Source: Symbiodinium natans (Eukaryota; Sar; Dinophyceae; Suessiales; Symbiodiniaceae). From it: a stretch of 64,000 bases of DNA. Below the pieces are notes generated by a model, which saw only the letters and a program-made list of their open reading frames with translations, did not search any database and was not told the DNA's origin. Location: the NCBI GenBank assembly GCA_905221605.1, contig CAJNDS010002146.1, positions 685,906 to 749,905 on the forward strand. Reading direction: 5' to 3'. Shown here one piece after another: positions 60,721-64,000 of the stretch (its first letter is position 1; each line of letters starts with the position of its first letter). The position numbers and the translations under genes were made by a program.

Positions 60721-61205
60721 TTTGGTATTTATGCTCTTCCTTTTGAGGGTTATCTAGGGATTCTTGTGTAATCCCCTCAAAGCCCTGCACCACAAATTGA
60801 CAAAGGTGGCAAGTCACAACCTGACAGATGAGGGGCTTCTGGCTTCTTTGGAAGCCCTTTTGACTTAGTAGGGAGGGTCAATAAGTTGGGTTTGGGGGAT
60901 TCTTAAAGGGCTTCTGGGGGATACTACTTAGACTTGCTAAGTCGAAGGGCTTGCAAGTAAAGCTCCCTAGTTGCTGTGTACCCTGGCCCCCCACCCTCCG
61001 CCCTCACTTGAAACAGATAGCGCAGTTGTAGACATGCTGAAAAAAGTGACAACACATTAACTAAGGAATGACGAGAAATGGAGAAGCACCAGGAATGAAT
61101 CTCACCAAACGTCAGAAGATTCCCCCCCCATTTTTAAAGTGGGCCTTTCAATTCCGGTAGGATTGAAAATACCCCAACAAAAGTGAGAGGCTATCTGCTC
61201 AGCTA
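60721..61205. other. Unique stretch, no gene seen
   Basis: About 480 bp without telomere repeats. gcttctgg(c/g)ttctttggaagc and cgaagggcttgcaa form loose inverted pieces. No supported frame. Confidence 0.4.
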
Positions 61206-61212
61206 CTGAGTC

Positions 61213-61290
61213 TTCGGGTCTGGGGTTTAGGGTTTAGGGTTTAGGGTTTAGGGTTTAGGGTTTAGGGTTTAGGGTTTAGGGTTTAGGGCT
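61213..61290 (+). repeat. TTTAGGG interstitial array
   Basis: About eleven units. Confidence 0.95.
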
Positions 61291-61483
61291 TGGCAACTGA
61301 CCTGGGGGACCCACCTTGACGGGTGATCACCTTTGTTGATGGAACGGACAGCAGCTTTGCCGATGATGGCGGCGGCTTCTGCGCAAACAGGCTGGGGTTA
61401 GGAGCTCCTTGGAATCTCCTTGGAGGTTAGAAGTAGGGTTTTCGGGTTTAGGGTTTAGGGTTTATGGTTGGGGTTAGGGGCTA

Positions 61484-61599
61484 CTTGGAGGTTCATGGCT
61501 AGATAGAAGTAGGGGTTCGAAGTAAGTATCCTAAAAAGGGTTATATGTGTAGATGCCATACTTAAGAGCACTACTTAGAACAACCTATGAACCTCCAAG
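61484..61599. mobile_element. Family B palindromic element
   Basis: cttggaggttcatggctaga and acctatgaacctccaag with TA on both sides (61482-61483, 61600-61601). Confidence 0.85.
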
Positions 61600-61708
61600 T
61601 ATCCCCATCCCTTGACCCTCAACACCAACCCCTGGACGCATGCGGAGTCTACGGGGCTTAGGCCTGATCGTGCAGGCTGAGGAGAACCCTAAATCCTAAA
61701 CCCGAAAC

Positions 61709-61852
61709 CCTGAAACCTAAACATCTCCAACAAGAAACTTCCCTAACCCATTGTTGGAGCGGCTGCCAGAGATTGATTTTGGATGTCTTGCGTGTGGTTT
61801 GAGAATGCTGTTGCTTTAGATTTTCGCGAAGTTCGGGGGGTAGCTTAATCAT
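61709..61852 (-). CDS. Exon candidate, ATG-initiated
   Basis: The minus strand reads MIKLPPELRENLKQQHSQTT, RKTSKINLWQPLQQWVREVS and CWRCLG before telomere-derived codons. Basic, glutamine-rich, helical. Confidence 0.35.
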
Positions 61853-61869
61853 TCACATATGGTATGCTA

Positions 61870-62095
61870 AATATATATATATATATATATACATACATGT
61901 ATATATGTATAAATAAATATATGTATATATATATATATATATATTAACGATCATGCATATACATATATATATATACCTGTATATATATATATATATACAT
62001 ATATGTGTATGTATGTATGTATGTATGTATGTATGTATGTATGTATGTATGTATGTATGTATGTATGTATGTATGTATGTATATATATATATGTG
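61870..62095. repeat. TA and TATG microsatellite block
   Basis: (ta)n tracts, then about eighteen tatg units (62007-62080), then (ta)n again. Confidence 0.95.
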
Positions 62096-62282
62096 TATGT
62101 ACATACTCCCTAAGGGACAATGGAGTCTCTGGACATGTACACTCCGACTCAGGACCTGAAGCCCTGGTACTGACAACCTCGAGCCCACGACTACGCAAGG
62201 CGTTGTAGGGTTTAGGGTCTAGGGTCTAGGGTTTAGGGTTTGGGGTGTAGGGTTTAGGGTTCAGGGTTCAAGGTTTAGGGGT

Positions 62283-62467
62283 AAAATTGCCTAGAAGGTC
62301 CACCTGTTGTACCATTATGCAACTAGGTACCAAAAGAGCCCATACTATACAGATGCCTGCAGGGATGGCTTTTTCGTGGTAAATCAGAATTTGCCCCGCC
62401 GATCCCCAAGTTGACCCACCCGCCCCGTTTTGGTAGACAGGCACAGCCGAGTGCCCTGCGAAACCCA
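62283..62467 (-). CDS. Exon candidate
   Basis: The minus strand reads GFAGHSAVPVYQNGAGGSTW, GSAGQILIYHEKAIPAGICI and VWALLVPSCIMVQQVDLLGN, leading into telomere codons. Contains a hydrophobic run (ICIVWALLVPSCIMV) that could span a membrane. Abuts a family B left half at 62468. Confidence 0.35.
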
Positions 62468-62570
62468 CCTGGAGGTTAGGTTCATGGGTAGTTAGAAGTA
62501 TGGCAATACATATGGCAACTACACTTCTCACCCTACTTCGGGTACTTATAGCCCTACATTGCGGGGTACA
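62468..62570. mobile_element. Family B element, right end lost
   Basis: cctggaggttaggttcatgggtagt: left end with aggtt duplicated. The interior matches other B copies. Confidence 0.6.
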
Positions 62571-62722
62571 AGTGAGCAGGCTTCCCGAAACGGTAAGACC
62601 TTCACACACTAAACCCACCCCCAACCTCCACCCCACAAAGCCTGCAACTCTCCCCCCCCCTCCCCCTAAACAGTGAACCCTAAACCCTAAACCCTAAACC
62701 CTAAACCCTAAAACCCTAAAAC

Positions 62723-62818
62723 AACACCAAGGCCAGGGGCCTTGTCTGCCTCAGCCGCGGCCTCAGCCTTGCGAGGTTTGCTGTCGGCCTTCTCGCCCTT
62801 CTCCCCCTTCTCAGCCTG
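62723..62818 (-). CDS. Lys/Glu/Ala-rich exon candidate
   Basis: The minus strand reads QAEKGEKGEKADSKPRKAEA then AAEADKAPGLGVV. Third positions are mostly G or C. The sequence is a charged low-complexity linker of the type common in eukaryotic nuclear or signalling proteins. ttcaccag|gctgag offers an AG|G acceptor. Bounded by heptamer arrays on both sides. Confidence 0.45.
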
Positions 62819-62849
62819 GTGAATTAAGGTTTAGGGTTTAGGGTTTAGG

Positions 62850-62905
62850 GTGTTAGGGTTTTAGGGTTTAGGGTTTTAGGGTTTTAGGGTTTTAGGGTTT
62901 AGGGT
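62850..62905 (+). repeat. TTTTAGGG octamer array
   Basis: About six octamers mixed with heptamers. Confidence 0.85.
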
Positions 62906-62929
62906 TTAGGGTCTGGGGTTTAGGGATTA

Positions 62930-63172
62930 CTTGGTAGCCCAGTACCCACATTTTACGGGGCCCTTTTTGGGGTTGGTTCGTTGCAAAGGGAGACAAACTC
63001 CCTGGCTTTTCCCGCGTGTTTCCCTTTGGGGCGGGATTGCGGTGGTTTAGGGTTCAGGGTTCAGGATTTAGGGCTTAGGGTTTAGTTTCCAGCAGGACAT
63101 GGTCAAGGCAAAGAACGCCCGAACCAAGAAGCAGCGGCGGCGATTCCAAGATACTACTGGGCATCCTAGTTA
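62930..63172. mobile_element. Family E ends enclosing telomere repeats and an exon-like insert
   Basis: Left cttggtagcccagtacccac and right gatactactgggcatcctag. Between them lie TTTAGGG-type units (63044-63085) and the exon candidate at 63093. Confidence 0.5.
63093..63150 (+). CDS. Short basic exon candidate
   Basis: The plus strand reads QDMVKAKNARTKKQRRRFQD after tttccag. Highly basic, nuclear-localisation-like. Lies between the two E ends, so its context is unclear. Confidence 0.3.
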
Positions 63173-63191
63173 AGGGTTGAGGGTTTAGGGT

Positions 63192-63292
63192 TGCTGAGTT
63201 CCTAGGCCCCCCCACAAGTGCACACTTTCAGTCCTGACTATGCGGGATTTTAGTATCCCAAAAAGTGTCATGTGTACTCATCCAGCTGTTAA
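63192..63292. mobile_element. Family N element
   Basis: tgctgagttcctaggccccc, gtgcacactttcagtcctga and gtgtactcatccagct; partner of 25749. Confidence 0.65.
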
Positions 63293-63307
63293 GTCTAGAA
63301 AGCTCAC

Positions 63308-63389
63308 TCCAGGTGGGCCCCGCCTCGCGTCCTCGCGCCTTCTGTTGGCTCAGGCGCTTCTGCCGCGCCTCCTCCAAAATCGCCGCCGC
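63308..63389 (-). CDS. Helical exon candidate with splice borders
   Basis: The minus strand reads AAAILEEARQKRLSQQKARG then REAGPTW. It follows tctgcttcag (AG|G acceptor) and ends at GTGAGC (63302-63307), the same donor as at 53.8 kb and 35.5 kb. GC-rich third positions and strong helix propensity. With 62723-62818 it may belong to one minus-strand gene. Confidence 0.45.
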
Positions 63390-63429
63390 CTGAAGCAGAC
63401 CCCACCCTAGACCGGAAACCCTGAACCCT

Positions 63430-63500
63430 GAAACCTGAAACCTAAACCCTAAACCCTAAACCCTAAACCCTAAACCCTAAACCCTAAACCCTAAACCCTA
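63430..63500 (-). repeat. CCCTAAA interstitial array
   Basis: About nine units. Confidence 0.95.
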
Positions 63501-63555
63501 CCGAAAACACCAACAGCTCCGAAAGCAAGGAAGCCCCAGACGATTAGCGTTCAGG

Positions 63556-63653
63556 ATGGCTCAAAGGGAGGTAGAGGTTCCTGAAATCAAGGTTTCGCGC
63601 TTGCAGCCGAACTCTCAGGCCTCTCAGGCTCTATGGCTCTACAGCCCGAATAA
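63556..63653 (+). CDS. Exon candidate, ATG-initiated
   Basis: The plus strand reads MAQREVEVPEIKVSRLQPNS then QASQALWLY before a family C element. The frame stays open through that element to 63897. Confidence 0.28.
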
Positions 63654-63746
63654 CCCCGGGATTCCAATAACCCTGGAAGAAGGAATCTTCCTGAAACCAT
63701 ATAACAAGGAACCCTCTTGTATGTTAAGGAATATTCCTCAAAGGAG
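63654..63746. mobile_element. Family C element
   Basis: ccgggattccaataaccctg and gttaaggaatattcctcaaa; right terminus lost. Confidence 0.65.
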
Positions 63747-63926
63747 GAGCATAATCCTCCTGAACCCCTTATTGGCAAACGGTCTCATAGTCTGTCCGAA
63801 TACACTACTTAAAGGCAGAAGGGAAAAGGTGGTTCCCCTCCCCAGAGGCTCAAATTCAATACCGCTTCATGACTCAGCGCTTGCTTCGATGACTTAAACC
63901 CCTGACCCCGAACCAGCCGACACCCT

Positions 63927-64000
63927 TTTAGGGTTTAGGGTTTAGGGTTTAAGGTTTAGGGTTTGGGGTTTAGGGTTTAGGGTTTAGGGCTGAACCCTAA
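63927..64000 (+). repeat. TTTAGGG array at window end
   Basis: About nine units; the last bases (ccctaa) switch to the opposite orientation. Confidence 0.95.

Noticed and set aside
1-64000. Dinoflagellate spliced-leader relic (search for the conserved 22-nt leader)
   Set aside because: No convincing match was noticed by eye on either strand, so the organism call stays an inference.

Overview
Eukaryotic nuclear DNA with no intact single-exon gene. The dominant feature is the heptamer TTTAGGG/CCCTAAA, present as more than a hundred short interstitial arrays in both orientations, often only a few hundred bases apart. This is the telomere motif of plants, several algae, chromerids and dinoflagellates. 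The rest is short unique stretches, many families of 80-155 bp palindromic elements (MITE-like, named A-R here only for cross-reference), homopolymer C/G runs and microsatellites. Very short exon-like segments, long repeat-filled introns and tandem gene duplication best fit a dinoflagellate. A repeat-rich green alga or chromerid is also possible. The organism is an inference, not read from a marker gene.

The best coding evidence is a pair of collinear paralogous minus-strand gene segments. The left copy lies at about 120-3,500 and the right copy at about 16,070-19,930. At least four blocks (core peptides MGPLE..GQ.LLGC, RLPL.PSGQP, NGDG..LPP, SEPDI..EADW) occur in the same order and orientation in both. 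Between copies they differ by many third-position changes and whole-codon gaps. The telomere arrays and palindromic elements lie between these blocks, so they are probably intronic. I recognise no family. Elsewhere, short unique islands between repeats read like single exons (for example 6781-6912, 22690-22923, 29916-30170, 54576-54692, 62723-62818, 63308-63389). They are supported only by protein-like composition and sometimes splice-like borders, and on some islands both strands are open.

Layout. 0-3.5 kb: left paralog. 3.5-7.3 kb: telomere arrays, palindromes and one CxxC exon candidate. 7.39-9.25 kb: an AT-rich insertion with inverted ends and a 12-bp flanking direct repeat. 10.7-11.2 kb: an inverted 32-bp minisatellite. 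12-16 kb: mixed repeats. 16-20 kb: right paralog with a GC-rich tandem array at 18.2-18.8 kb that shares its unit with the AT-rich insertion. 20-44 kb: repeats with scattered exon candidates, a TTTAGGGG-type array at 33 kb and the longest telomere-like array at 38 kb. 44.1-44.6 kb: an ACT trinucleotide array. 45-64 kb: the densest palindromic elements, several nested or abutting, with exon candidates near 50.8, 53.8, 54.6 and 61-63.4 kb.

Two mechanistic themes stand out. First, families A, B, E and L carry GT near one end and AG at the other inside their inverted termini, and A/B copies are flanked by 2-bp duplications, which suggests intron-creating elements (introners). Second, telomeric heptamers are found inside otherwise recognisable palindromic elements, twice next to short direct duplications. 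This suggests telomeric DNA is added at internal breaks. No rRNA, tRNA, CRISPR, phage or toxin genes were seen.
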